From the NCBI GenBank assembly GCA_963377175.1, contig CAUJNA010001593.1:1-64000 (forward strand): a stretch of DNA of 64,000 nucleotides. Direction: 5' to 3'. Below are positions 10,569 through 21,800 of this stretch, one piece after another; within the stretch, counting starts at the first letter, position 1, and each line of letters begins with the position of its first letter. Made by a program: the position numbers and the translations under genes. The notes beneath the pieces were generated by a model. That model had not been told where the DNA came from and made no database searches. It saw only the letters and a program-made list of their open reading frames with translations. This DNA is from Effrenium voratum (taxonomy: Eukaryota; Sar; Dinophyceae; Suessiales; Symbiodiniaceae).

Positions 10569-12448
10569 CTACGGCGGGCTCAAAAAAGGCGACATCGAAC
10601 TGGCGGACGCGGCGGACCCAAGTGACCCAAGACTCATGCAGCTCGCGCCACGGCCTAGCGGCCCAGCCCCCTTCTTCTTGTTAGGAGTCCTGTATGCGCC
10701 TGCTGCAGGGCTACTGATGTCTGCACACTCTTGAGCCTCTTCACCTCTTTCACCACCACCTCGTACATCTGTCGGCGGCTTGGGCTCTGGCACAAGGAAG
10801 GATCCCAGGGAAAGGCCCGAGGCGGGGTGCGGCTTCACCTTGCGCCGCAAGTTGGCGATGACATATGCGCCAAGCAGCCCAGCAACTGCTCTGTGCATGG
10901 CATTGCCAGCCATAGATTTCCAGCAGTGCTCGCTGAAGCCCATCTGCTTGCTCACGCACATGATTTGTGGCCAGTTGCAGGGCGCCACCTTGTCATCAAG
11001 CTTTCGGAAGCAGGGAACTCCTTGAAACAGGAGGTGCTCAGACGCCAAAGCCAAGCGTTCCTTTGTGTTGCTCCAAAGAAGGCTTCCGCGAAGGAGCACT
11101 GGAACAAAATCGTTTGTCTTTGTCCAATCCACTTCCTGTTGAACGTCGCAGACCCAACTGTGCACTTCAAGCCCGCGCATCTTCTCCTCTGTGTTTTTGA
11201 GCCGCCGCTTCTGAGCAGGAGTCAGGAGTGCGCGAGCATCGATGTGGCCATCAGCGCTGACCTTGTGCTTCTTGGCGGCAGCCTCTTGCAGCCAGCAGGC
11301 CACGTCCCCCTCCGGAGCCGAGCCAAGCAAGGTCGGGGACATCCCAAAGATCTGTAGAAAGCGCGTCACATCGCCAGTAAAGAACCAGCCCCTGCGCAGG
11401 ACTCCCACTGTGTACCGCCTTGTCCTCCGCACAGGCCATCCTAGGTGCTCCGGAGAGACCTCAAAGGCGTGGAGAGCATACCTGACAGCCAACGCAGTGC
11501 AGCACTTTGCACAAGAAAGAACAAACAGAAAACAAAAAAACTCAAGCTTACAACTTCCAACAGCATACAACCGCACGACATGCTCATTGCTCATAATGAA
11601 AGCATTTCTCAAGGTGAAGCAAAGCACGCCCCTGAAAGGAACTCGGACAAAATATCCTCATCATGGGCAGTAACGTTCTCGTGGATGACAATCTGGGACA
11701 GGTTGCGAAGGGTCACGCAAACCCAGACTACAAACACAAAAAAATTGCTTGCTCCGTCTTGCAGTCTGCTCTTGTTCATGCGAGACCACTGGTAGCACTC
11801 TGTTCCAGAAATTCTCACGCGCACTGTCTCTGAGGCGCAGCCTTGGCGTGTCACCGGCGCAAACTGCCCGCTGACCATGTCATACTGGGTTCTGTTCTTG
11901 GGCAAAAACTCTTCCATGTTGCCCTTGATGCGGTTCGCCACCTCTCTATAAGCTTTCTTCTTGACTTCAGGAGGCTCATCTGCGTTGGGCAGCATCTCAT
12001 AAAGCATCTCCAGCTTCTCGTGCGGAATCTGCTGCACCAAGTCTCCAAACACACGCGTCCGCTGGTTGCGGCCAAGCCTGCCATCCGGACCGTCGCCTTC
12101 ATCCGAGACCAGCAGCTTCAGCAGAGCTTGGCAGCTGGCGTCCTTGTCGCAAACACTGTGAATGCACACCTGAGCATCCTCCACTCCTGCATTCTTCAAC
12201 GCGCACAGCAAGCCGCCCTCCCCGTTGCCGCTGCCACTGTGGTCCGAGTCAATGACTATGCCTTGCTTTAGGCGGTGCTCAAGGTTGTTCGACAAAGAAC
12301 TGTCAGCCATCAACTTGGTCTTCACTGCGCTGGCCCACTGGAAGAGGTCCTCCACGTTGTCTGGCCCAGGCGGCATGGGAGGCAAAGCAGCGGCCTTTGC
12401 CTTTGCCTTTGCGGCTCGGCTGGCACCGGCACTGGCAGGTCGCTTCAT
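10569..12448 (-). CDS. DNA (cytosine-5) methyltransferase, at least two exons
   Basis: This gene probably methylates cytosine C5 in DNA. Reading from the ATG at 12,448, the N-terminus is basic and Ala/Lys-rich. A motif-I-like SDHSGSGNGE, an acidic CDKDASC and VFGDL follow, then a motif-IV-like GTECYQWSRM that keeps the catalytic Cys but has Glu where Pro is usual, and motif VI HENV at about 11,665. An intron of about 130 bases (roughly 11,500-11,635) separates this from an exon with motif VIII (SPEHLGWPVRRTRRYTV) and the terminal GNAM of motif X near 10,860. A Ser/Pro/Gly-rich tail ends at 10,569. The order I-IV-VI-VIII-X is that of C5 methyltransferases. Such enzymes are known in dinoflagellate retrotransposons, and it lies next to other genes that may be mobile. 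Splice sites are not determined. Confidence 0.7.
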
Positions 12449-12479
12449 GGCTGGAGGAGGCCTAGAAGTTGCAACCTGA

Positions 12480-12830
12480 GCTTACTTCACTCCTAGATGC
12501 ATCACATTGGCTCAATGGCCTGAACTTGAGAAGCAAATTTGCACTTCGCACTGCCCAACTTCAGCCCGCAGCTGCACAAAGTTGCAGCAACCACTCCCAG
12601 CTTCTCGTGTAGCTTGAACTTTGCACAGCACTTGCGCCCGGCACTTTCTCAAACCCAGCCTTGCGACTGCGTGTCTGAGAACTGCCAGGTCTGACCTGCA
12701 TGCGTTTGCAGCCCAAAGCAAAAATTGCAAACAGACATGGCCTGGACACCACCGGATCTGGCACAGTGAAACTCCAACAACCTCGCCGCTGCTTCCTGGC
12801 AGCAAGCGTATACTGAAGCCAGCATCCTAA
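12480..12830. other. no gene recognised
   Basis: The spacer upstream of the methyltransferase gene contains only short ORFs and leads into a tandem array. Confidence 0.5.
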
Positions 12831-13640
12831 GCCCTAAGCTAACATCAACTCACATCTGTAAGAAATGAGGATCTGGCGCAAACTCCAACATCAACCTCGC
12901 CGCTTCCCTTCCTGGCGCAAGCGCGCACAGTTGCCTGTTGCCAGCATCCTAAATAAGCTGACATCAACTCACATCTGACGCTGACAGAACTAAGGATCTG
13001 GCACAGTGAACTCCAACACCAACCTTGCTGCTGCTTCCTGGCCGCAAGCGTGTACTGTACTGACGCCAGCATCCTAAACCCTAAGCTAACATCAACATCA
13101 ACTCACATCTGACACAACTAATCATCTGGCACACAAACTCCAACAGCACCCTCACTGGGACCCTCACCGCTACTTCCTGGCCGCAAGCGTTTAGCGACGC
13201 CTTCGCCCTATACGAAATCCTAAGCTAACATCAACTCACATCTGTCAGAACTAAGGGTCTGGCGCAGTGAGGCGCAGTGAAACTCCAACATCAACTTCGC
13301 CCCCCTGACCTGGCCGGAAGTGTGTACTGTCGCCAGCATCCTAAACCCTAAGCTGACATCACAACTCACATGACGCTGACAGAACTAAGGATCTGGCACA
13401 GTCATAGTGAAACTCCAACATCAACCTCGCCGCTGCTTCCTGGCCGAAAGCGTGCACTGACGCAGCCTCCTAAACCCTAAGCTAACATCAACTCACATCT
13501 GGCGGAACTAAGGATCTGGCACACCGCAAACTCCAACATCACCCTTGCCGCTACTTCCTGGCCGCAAGCGTTTACACGGCGACCTAAACACTAAGCTAAC
13601 ATCATAACATCAGCTCACATCCGGGCCGCTGTCAACTCAT
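12830..13640. repeat. tandem array, about seven units of 105-130 bp
   Basis: Units contain aagctaacatcaactcacat, cagaactaaggatctggcac, actccaacatcaacctcgcc, cttcctggccgcaagcgt and catcctaaaccctaag. The short ccctaa phrases are part of the unit and not a telomere. Each unit differs by small deletions. Confidence 0.9.
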
Positions 13641-14220
13641 ACAACCGATGCGTTCAAAAATGTCGCGCCTTTTGCTGCGACATTTTGGGCCCTCCAGAGG
13701 CCGCGCAACATCCCCAGCCTCGCCAAGCTCAGCCACAAGGCTCAAGGCAACACACAACCCAGCAAGGCAACATCAGCTGCAAAGCCAATGAGGGCTTATC
13801 TGACGCCAATTCCAGGGAGCTTATTTTTTGGGAGACTTTTTGGGCCTGCAACATCCCCACATCTATCAGAACGAAGGATCTGGCGCGGCAAGACTCCTAC
13901 AGCACACACCGGAGCTGGACCCCGCCCAACCAAAAAACCCCCGTTTATGGACCATTGTTAGGACCCCCAACCACTCCAACATCATACTTCCCTCCTCATC
14001 AAAGCTTGAAGAAAGCAGACCACCCTTCGCGCATGGCCTTGAAGGAAGCCAGGGCGTGGAAGACCATCATCCTTATCCTGAAGCAAAACTCGATGCAACC
14101 CATTCAGGCTTCATTCAGGCATGACAGCGCGCACGTGCCGTGACAGAACAGCTTGCCTGACACGATGTCATATTTTCCACCAAATGCCAATCGCCGAATT
14201 GCCAATCGTGGCATCAAGTC
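13641..14220. other. no gene recognised
   Basis: The plus-strand ORF at 13,685-14,143 has skewed composition (Gln, Pro, His, Ser) and no domain. It contains one diverged piece of the preceding repeat (gaacgaaggatctggcgc), so I treat it as non-coding. Confidence 0.4.
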
Positions 14221-14227
14221 TTTTGCA

Positions 14228-17152
14228 CTAGTCCTCTTCGGCAAGCGTGTTCATGTAGTCCAGGACCTCTTTCATCTGCTGCTGCACTTTTTCCGACTCT
14301 CCCCAATTGGTCATGGCGAGGATTTGCTTCATAGTTTCCACGTCACCTTCCAAGTTGCGCCAGCTGCACCAGCACGAGCGAAGGAACACGCTCTTGCTTT
14401 CCAGACCAACCTCCCAGACCATTGACATGGGCGGCACATACAGCAAGTCATACTCGGTCAGCACAATCCGTCTCATGGACTGTGTCTCAAAACACTCTGT
14501 GAGATGTTCCAGAAGGTAGGCGCCGTTCAACCAAGCAGTCCAGTCAGTGGCTGGACCAAGATTGGAGCACACACTCAAGTAGGTCTGCAGCGGCATGATC
14601 AGCATATCCAGGCCGCCCTCCAGCACCAGCAAAAAGCGCGGCGTTTCAGCCACACTCACTGTCTGCTGCCCGCCAAGAACTCCCACCAAGGCCATGGCAC
14701 ACAGGCTGCTGACCCTCTCGCTGGCCTGCTGACCATCCTTGCACATCTTCGCCATGGAGTCGCCCTGCATCTCTGTCAAGATCTGCGCCACCTGTGTCCC
14801 AGTGCCATCCTGGATCTTCAGGAAAGCACGGCCATGCTTCTGTGCTGGGGCAGATGATTCGAACTGCGAGCTGAACATCATGAAGCGGCCATGCACGGCA
14901 GCGTCAGAAGTCAGAGCAGATTTCAGGCTTGCCTCATCATGCAAGACCCACGGAGCGGCCCACAGCTCATCAGCATTCTCGTCCCGATTCTTCAGGAAGC
15001 TCGCCTGGTCAGAGAACAAGAGAACTTCCTTGACACCCGGGCCGCCGTCATCCTCCAAAGCAGCCAGACGCTTGGGCATGGTATCAGCCTTGCTCTTTCG
15101 CTGTCTCTTCTGGCCCTTTTTCGCTTTGTTCTCCTGCTCCTTCTTCTTCTTGGTTTCTTCTCTGGCAAGGCGTTTCTGGTCCGCTTCCTGCAGAATTTGC
15201 GAGGGGCCGAGGGGGGGTGGTTCCTTGGAAAATGATTGAAAAATGCCTCCTCAAAAAAACTTAGGCGTGTTCTTTTGAAAAAGGCACTTCCCTGGAAAGC
15301 TGCTGTGGAAAAACACCGCACACGCAAATTCAAACAGAAAAAGCTACATGTTCGAGCCGCTCGACTTGAGCCCGAGTCCTCTTGCTTCTTGCGCAACTTC
15401 TCTCTCTGCCGGCAGTCTTTCACAGCCTTCAAAACCTCTTGCATGGCAGTTGAAACTGCGCTGTTCAATTGCTTCAGCGCAGTGCTTCCGCCGGCAATCA
15501 CATTGATGATCGTCTGCAGGTCATCTTGCGTCTCTGCGGTCTTCAAACTCAGGATGCGAAGCGCCAGTGAGCCAAAGCTGCAGAGACAATCGGGCTGCGC
15601 ACAGGGCTTGAGTTTGAGCTGGCCGGCACAACTGGCAATCTTGGCATCGTGCTCCTTGTACTTGCTCTCGCCAATCTTCACTGCCTCCTGGACTTTGCTT
15701 GGGGCTTCAACAAGGGCAGCCCCTGCAACATCCAAGCGCTCCTTCACCAATTTCTTGTACTCTTCCAGCAACTCAGACTCCGAAGTGTCCAGCTCTGCCA
15801 CCTGAAAAAAACAAATGAGATTTCACACCAAACTGACAACCATGACAACATGCAAACAACTGAAACTTGCACGTGCCTCAACGCTTAGCATGATTGAACG
15901 ATGCCTTGAGAGTCGAGACCGACAATGCCGCAAACAGACTCAGACTTCAAGCACTTCAAGCACGAGCGACGAGCATGCAGCAGACCTGGTGACCAAGCCT
16001 GCGCGTTCAACGTGTCGTAGTTCTTGCGAAACGGCATCAGGAGCACCACCTCAAACTGGTGGGCCCACTGTTCGAACGCTTTGAGCCGCTCCACTGCAAA
16101 CGCCGCAGTGTTCGCACCGGCCACTTCGCTGTGCTCCGGACCACTTCCTTTGCCAGGACCCTGGCCATCCTTGGCTGCGGCTTTGGCTTTGGCTGACACT
16201 GACACTGGCAACTGAAGCGCTTCCTCTGGAGCTTCAAGTGTGGCTGCCAAGTTTGCCACAGCTGCGTCGCCTTTGGAGACTGCCCCCTCTTTGCGGCATT
16301 GGTTGGTGACCGCTGCCTCGTCGAACTCCTGGAAGAAGTCCTTGGTCTTCAACCGAACTCGTTCAGGGTAGCTTGGGTTGTCTCCTTCGTAGTCAACCAC
16401 TCCAGCTGCAACTGCTGCGCCCCAGCGTTTCTCTATCTCCTGCTGGCAAACGGCAAACGCGCCAGAGGCGACTGAGGTTCCCCGGGTTTTCGGTTGACAC
16501 CGTGACACCTTGCTCATTGCTCGCAGGCTCGCAAAATTCAAAATTCAAAACACAAAGCACGCACTGGGCACTGAGCACTGTTGCATTCTGCCTACTTACT
16601 TATTTGTCTGTCCTCCGTTGAGAGCAACTTCTTCTTGAAGTAAGCCTGGAAGTCGAACCAGTCCACAAGCTTGCCTGCGCTGCCGGTCTGATGCTTCTTG
16701 CTGAAGGCTTCTATGCTCTCAAGCCGTGCCAGCTTGTAACTTGCTCGAGCCTTGCCGCGCCCTCCGCTCGGACATTGGTTGTGGTAGTCTCTCACGAGCT
16801 TCCTGAAGACCTCACCGCCGGCAGCACGAACTTCTTCATACCTTGCGCTCCAACCGTTCTTGACGCTGTCAGCCTTCAAGCCCTCTATGTCACACTTGCA
16901 TTCTTTGCACCACGGATGCTTGGCCAGAACTTGCTGGGAAGGGTTCTGGCATATGGGGCACACCTTGCGGCCCGAGCCCTTTGGACCCCCACCGCCTTCG
17001 CTCCCAGAGGGCCTCTCAGGCGTCTCAGGTGGAGCACTCCTTCTTTTCGGACCGGCACCGGCTTTCGCCTTCCTCTTTCCACCAGCTTTTGCCTTCGGCG
17101 CCGCTGGTGCTTCTTCCAAATCCAACTCAAACTCTTCGCCGCAATCTGCCAT
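14228..17152 (-). CDS. multi-exon gene for a Zn-binding protein of unknown function
   Basis: At least four exons can be followed on the minus strand. Exon 1 (17,152-16,595) encodes an acidic start, a Lys/Ala/Pro-rich linker with KRKAK clusters and a CPICQ...CKECKC zinc-binding knuckle, then WFDFQAYFKKKLL. Exon 2 (about 16,500-15,960) is helical and Ala-rich (FEQWAHQFEVVLLMPFRKNY). Exon 3 (15,795-15,370) is coiled-coil-like (KLVKERLDVAGAALVEAPSK) with a C-rich spot. Exon 4 (about 15,200-14,228) starts with a very basic helix and holds LLFSDQASFLKNRDENADEL, ending LDYMNTLAEED. Introns are 100-200 bases. Such CPxC-knuckle proteins seem, from memory, to be multicopy in dinoflagellates. Function is unknown. 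It lies 5' of the methyltransferase on the same strand. Confidence 0.6.
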
Positions 17153-17436
17153 GGGGAATCACGCTAAATGAGCCATGTCAGCCATGTGACATGTGGTGCA
17201 ATGCAATCACATCTGCTGACAAAGTCAATCAAACACACCAAGCAATCGACAGCGAGCCTCCCGCAGAAGCCACCAGGCACTCTCACTCTACCTCCGCACA
17301 CAGGACAAAAGAAGCCAAGTCTGCACGTGCAGATCTCAATCAATCGCAAACGGACTCAAGCTTGCCAACCGAACTTTTTTACAACAGCGCATCCCCAGTC
17401 CCCAAACCCTAAGAGTGGCCGAGTGGCTCGTCTGAA

Positions 17437-18111
17437 TTAAATTGAGTTTCGAACGCACTCCTTGCAAGGCACAAAGCGCTTGAAATCAACATCGGCTCGT
17501 CTCAGGTGATGGCAGCCTACATGAAAGACATGACGCGGCCCTCTGCTTTGCTGGGCTGCCACAAACACCTCCTGGGGCAAGCTGCTGTGGCTCGCATTGC
17601 TTTCCGGAAAAGCACTGGTTTTGCGCCGAGCACGCAACTCCTTGATCTCCTTCTCCAACTCTCGCACGCGCTGTTCAGCGCACAAACACTGCAGGCATTG
17701 GCCATCAGTCTCAGGACTTTCAGGCTGCCACAGAGAACGACGAGCTTGCTGAGGCTGCCCTGGCACGCGTCTGCTGCAAGTCCACAAGCTTGCACAGCTT
17801 CCCAAACCAACAGCCAAAGCAACGCAAGCCGCTGCCACGAACACCTCTTCCGGAAAATAGGAGCCTGCCAGGATCCACTGAAAGCACATGGCCACCATCG
17901 CCAACAGAATATTTTGCAGCTTCCAGAAATGCCTCGAGCCAAGCTTTGCAACCAAAGGCCAAGGCCAAAGCTCTTGCAAGAAATCATCACCTCTTTGACA
18001 GGCAAGTTTGGTGCGGACATGGAACAGACCTGAGGGCCAAACCTTGGCTCCAGAAGGCGCTTGTGGCTGGCCGGTTGCCTGGCACAGCAAACTGCAGAAG
18101 CACAAGCACAC
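17437..18111 (-). CDS. putative membrane protein with coiled coil and C-terminal Cys/His motif
   Basis: The 224-residue frame contains one or two hydrophobic segments (ILLAMVAMCFQWILAGSYF and VFVAAACVALAVGLGSCASL), a charged coiled-coil stretch (RVRELEKEIKELRARRK) and a tail (FHVGCHHLRRADVDFKRFVP, then CKEC) resembling a small metal site. The order TM, coiled coil, Cys/His tail suggests a membrane-anchored protein. The true start may lie further upstream (to 18,299) or in another exon. It sits between two larger minus-strand genes in the same orientation. I do not recognise a named family. Confidence 0.5.
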   Translation of the reverse strand: MCLCFCSLLCQATGQPQAPSGAKVWPSGLFHVRTKLACQRGDDFLQELWPWPLVAKLGSRHFWKLQNILLAMVAMCFQWILAGSYFPEEVFVAAACVALAVGLGSCASLWTCSRRVPGQPQQARRSLWQPESPETDGQCLQCLCAEQRVRELEKEIKELRARRKTSAFPESNASHSSLPQEVFVAAQQSRGPRHVFHVGCHHLRRADVDFKRFVPCKECVRNSI

Positions 18112-18299
18112 TCAACCAACTTCGAAGGCCTTGGATCTTCCGGCTGGAGCCAGAAGCTCTGGCCTGACAATTCCGGGCCAATTCCGGGGAGCTCTGGACT
18201 CTGGCTGGGAAACTGCCACCGCGGCCTTGTCTCTGCCGCAAAGGGTGCGGATGCCTCAGGACCGACCACAACGGCAGGGCGCAACTTGCGGACTGCCAC

Positions 18300-18545
18300 T
18301 TGCGGACAAAAGTTCCGGGGAGTTCCGGGGAAACCAGTAGTTCCGGGGGATTTGAGGTGTTTCTGCAGGTTTCAGAACCTGCCGGATTTCCTGGCTCCTG
18401 GGGGGGAGCTTGGCCCAAAGAGCATTTTAGAAAGGGAACCACTTTCTCCAGGACAGATTTTCACAAGTTCCGGGGAAGTTCCGGGGAGAATCGGGGGGTT
18501 CAGGGGGAAGTTCCGGGGGGTTCCGGGGAAGTTTGCACCCAACTG
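18300..18545. repeat. degenerate GTTCCGGGG decamer repeats
   Basis: At least nine copies of agttccgggg or close variants occur, some adjacent, in the spacer upstream of the membrane-protein gene. Long ORFs here are low-complexity (Gly/Pro/Phe). Confidence 0.7.
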
Positions 18546-18823
18546 GTTTTGCGCAAATTGAGTTTCTGGAACGCAAAGAAAACCCAAACGCAGAGCCAGA
18601 ACCCCCAAAAAATCCTAAGTACAGGAAATCTGGGGGAGAAAGCTGCCTCAGTTCATGAAATGGGGGTTCCGGAACCCCTGGCAAAGGCCCTTGGCTGACG
18701 TGCTGAAAAACACTCATCCGCTCCAAAATGCTTCAAAATGGAGGCATAGGTTATGACCCATCTGAAGTAAATCAAGCACCGAAATGGAACGGTCTGGCTC
18801 TTTTTGCTGGGCCGGGCGCAGCT

Positions 18824-21800
18824 TCATTCTGAATCGCTTGTGGAACTCTCGGAACAGCTGTTGCTGCTGCTCTCACTGCTACTACTGCTGCTGCTGCTTT
18901 CGCAGCAGCAGGAGGCCTTTGCTGCAGGCGCAACCTTTGCCTTTGCTCCAGCCTTTGAAGGTTTCCCCTTTGCAGGTCTCTTCCTAGCTGGCTCTGGCAC
19001 TTCGTCATCTGCAGGCCGCTGGCGGTTGACAGCCTCCTCGCTGGGCAAAGTGCTCTCCAACGCGTTGAAAGATTGGTGGGCGCTCTTCGAATCGTAGGAT
19101 GTTGCCATGTTGCACCAATGATGTATTCTGCGCAAAGTAATCCTCAGAGGATGGCATTCAAGCAAAAACAAAAAGGGTGGTGACCTACAACATAAACCAA
19201 CAAGAAAGCAAAGCCACTTGCAGAAAAACTGTCTGGTTAATATGAATTGGGCAGCTCCTCTGTGGCTGCAGCAAAGGACAAACTCTTTGTGCAGCGCGCG
19301 CTCTCGTCTCTGTGCGCCAAGCAAATGGCCTGCCAGCTTTCCTTCCCAGCCTTCGTAAGTTTGTGGGTGATTCGGAATGGCCCCCACATGTGAGTTTTTT
19401 CTCTGACCACGCGCTTTGTCGCAGCCGTATCAGGGCCCACATCCTCCCCCGCGCTGTCTCTTGCATCACGGCTGCCACCTGCGACTTCACCTGAAACCTC
19501 TGCCCTCTCATCAGCACTTGCTTCTGCGGCCGGCGCATCCGGATGTTCAGCCTCCTCTTCCGCCAACAACTTTTCCAACTCTGCTTCCAACGAGTTCTCA
19601 AACTCTGCAATCTCTGGGTCCAAGTTTTCGGAGTTGCCATCAGCATCAGAACAAGCTTCCGGGTCGGGCAAAACGTTGGCATTCGCTGGCCTTGCTGGCT
19701 GCTGGTCGTCCTGCATGCGCAAGAAATCGTCCAGCGGTCTCTTCTCCCACGCTGCCTCTGCAAAAATTTTGAAAAACTGTTCAGTTTGCGTGTGCGGCAG
19801 GGCCTGGATTCCGCACGCCAATAGCATATCACGCCTCAGCTCAACAGCCAGCATGGCTGACAAATAAGCGTGACTTGGTACGCCAGCCTTGTACACCCAC
19901 ATTTTGTGAGGAGGCCCAAACTCTGAAAGGATATGGCCCTCGCCCACATCCTCCACATGCAAAGACAGATCTGACCTCAACCTTGGTGGAATCTTCCGAA
20001 TGCTCACGGACGCCCATCCCTTGCTCTTCAAGTGCTGGGCAATTTCGAAGCGGGTCCACTCAAGCTTCTCTGGCAAATTCCTGTGGGCCAAAACAGAGCA
20101 TGGACTTCGGAGCGTGAACAACTGCTGAGATTGCTCCACAGCCTTGGGAGTTAGGCGCCAGTTGCTGCTGGTGGCAGCTGTCTCTTCTGCAAAATCTTCC
20201 TTTGCAAGCCCTTCCCTTTCCATCTCTGCCAGTATCAGCCTTTCTGCTTGGCCAGACACGCTGCCTTGAACTTTGTGGGCTTCTTTCGAGTCCGGCAAAG
20301 CTTTTGCTGCAAACAGCCTGGAAACTGCCTCGGACCACTTTGCTGGCCAATTTCCTCGCAGCGCAAAGGTGGGCTCCGGGTCAGTGGCGAACACAAACAC
20401 CTTGTCCCGAAATAAAGCTTCATTCACCAATGCCACAGCCGTGGCTGCAGTCCCGGACTTGCCTAACAAAGCCGAATCTGAAATTTGTGGGCGAACAAAC
20501 GGCACAACAAACTAACAAAGAAAACAAGCGAACCAAAACTGCTGCTCAGCTCAGCCCTGCAACCTTCTGGCACCCCAGTTGTGCGAAGCACCTGAGTGTC
20601 TGAATCCAGCTCCGCTATTGCGTACAAACTCACCGCCACATCCTTCGCGCAAAGCGAAGCCTGGAAGTTGCCTTGAACTTGTTTCATTCGCGAAGGATAC
20701 CAGTGGTTCACTCTGAAGAGTGTGCACCTAGACAAGCCATCTTCGGGGACTATGGCCACCTGCGCAGCTCCTGACCTGGTCAAACCGGCAGTCTCATCTT
20801 CAGTGATCTGGAACTGGAATCCAGCATCGTCCACCGCCAAAGCCAGCGAAGGGCTCGTGCTCAAAGATGGCGCAGCCAAAACATCTTGCATGAGCCTGAA
20901 CAAATCACTGTCACTGTCATAGCGGGCATCGGTGTCTGCGAGAGGCACAAGGGCTGCATAGTAGAGCGCAGTTGCGCTGGATCCGGTTTGCCTCCAGTGC
21001 TCCAAGGCGAAGTGCTGCGTAATGTGGTCCGCATCTGCAAGCGCCAGCTGAGGCTTCTTTTTGCTGAAGCTGGTCAAGGAAAACATGTCTTCAAAGTTCC
21101 GAAACTGGGTTTGGCGGTCACACCTGTACACAATTTTGTCTGCCACGGGAAAGGTGGCCTTCTTTGCCTCACCAACTGCAGGGTGGCCCAGCAAGCCCAA
21201 ATGCTTCAAAAGCCATTTTGCGTCTCTGCACTGCGCCAAAATCGTAGCCACTTTGGATAATACACCAGCATCAGCGCCAAGCCGACTGCTGTCACACTGC
21301 AAAGGATTTAGCAATAGAGGCGTCCGCAGAGACAAAGATAGCAAGGCTCCAGAGTGGTTTGGAGCTCGAGCTACAATTCGGTGTATCTGAGCGTGCCTGC
21401 CTTCGACGCTTCTTTCCACAATTGGAATAAAGGAGACTGGAGCCAGGGCCTTGCGCCACTCTGCCATGTCTGCATCAGTGCGACTCAATTCACCACGCAT
21501 GAAGCGCAGCGTAAGCTCCCGCAACTCTCCTGCATCAAGGAGCTTCCTGCAAAGCGAAAACCGAGATGCGTGCAAACACTCACTGCCGCTTTCCTTCAAA
21601 CACTGCCACTGAGCGAGGACATTGCGGGCACAGAGGCGCGCCTTGTCATCGCAGGGGTGGCACAACCCAGCCAGCGCGTGAGGGAGCGTCGTCCAGAACC
21701 CAAACTTCAACTCAAGGGCATTCTCTGAAGCCCTTGGGACCAATCGAACTGAGGTGAAGCGAAAGCGCCACTGAACTCGGTCCAGAAAACTGCTGATCTC

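Noticed and set aside
12830..13640. Telomeric repeat (ccctaaa)
   Set aside because: The phrase occurs once per 110-130-bp unit and is not tandem.
17410..17460. tRNA-like sequence gtggccgagtggctc ... gtttcgaac
   Set aside because: The spacing between the boxes is too short for a tRNA and no acceptor stem forms.
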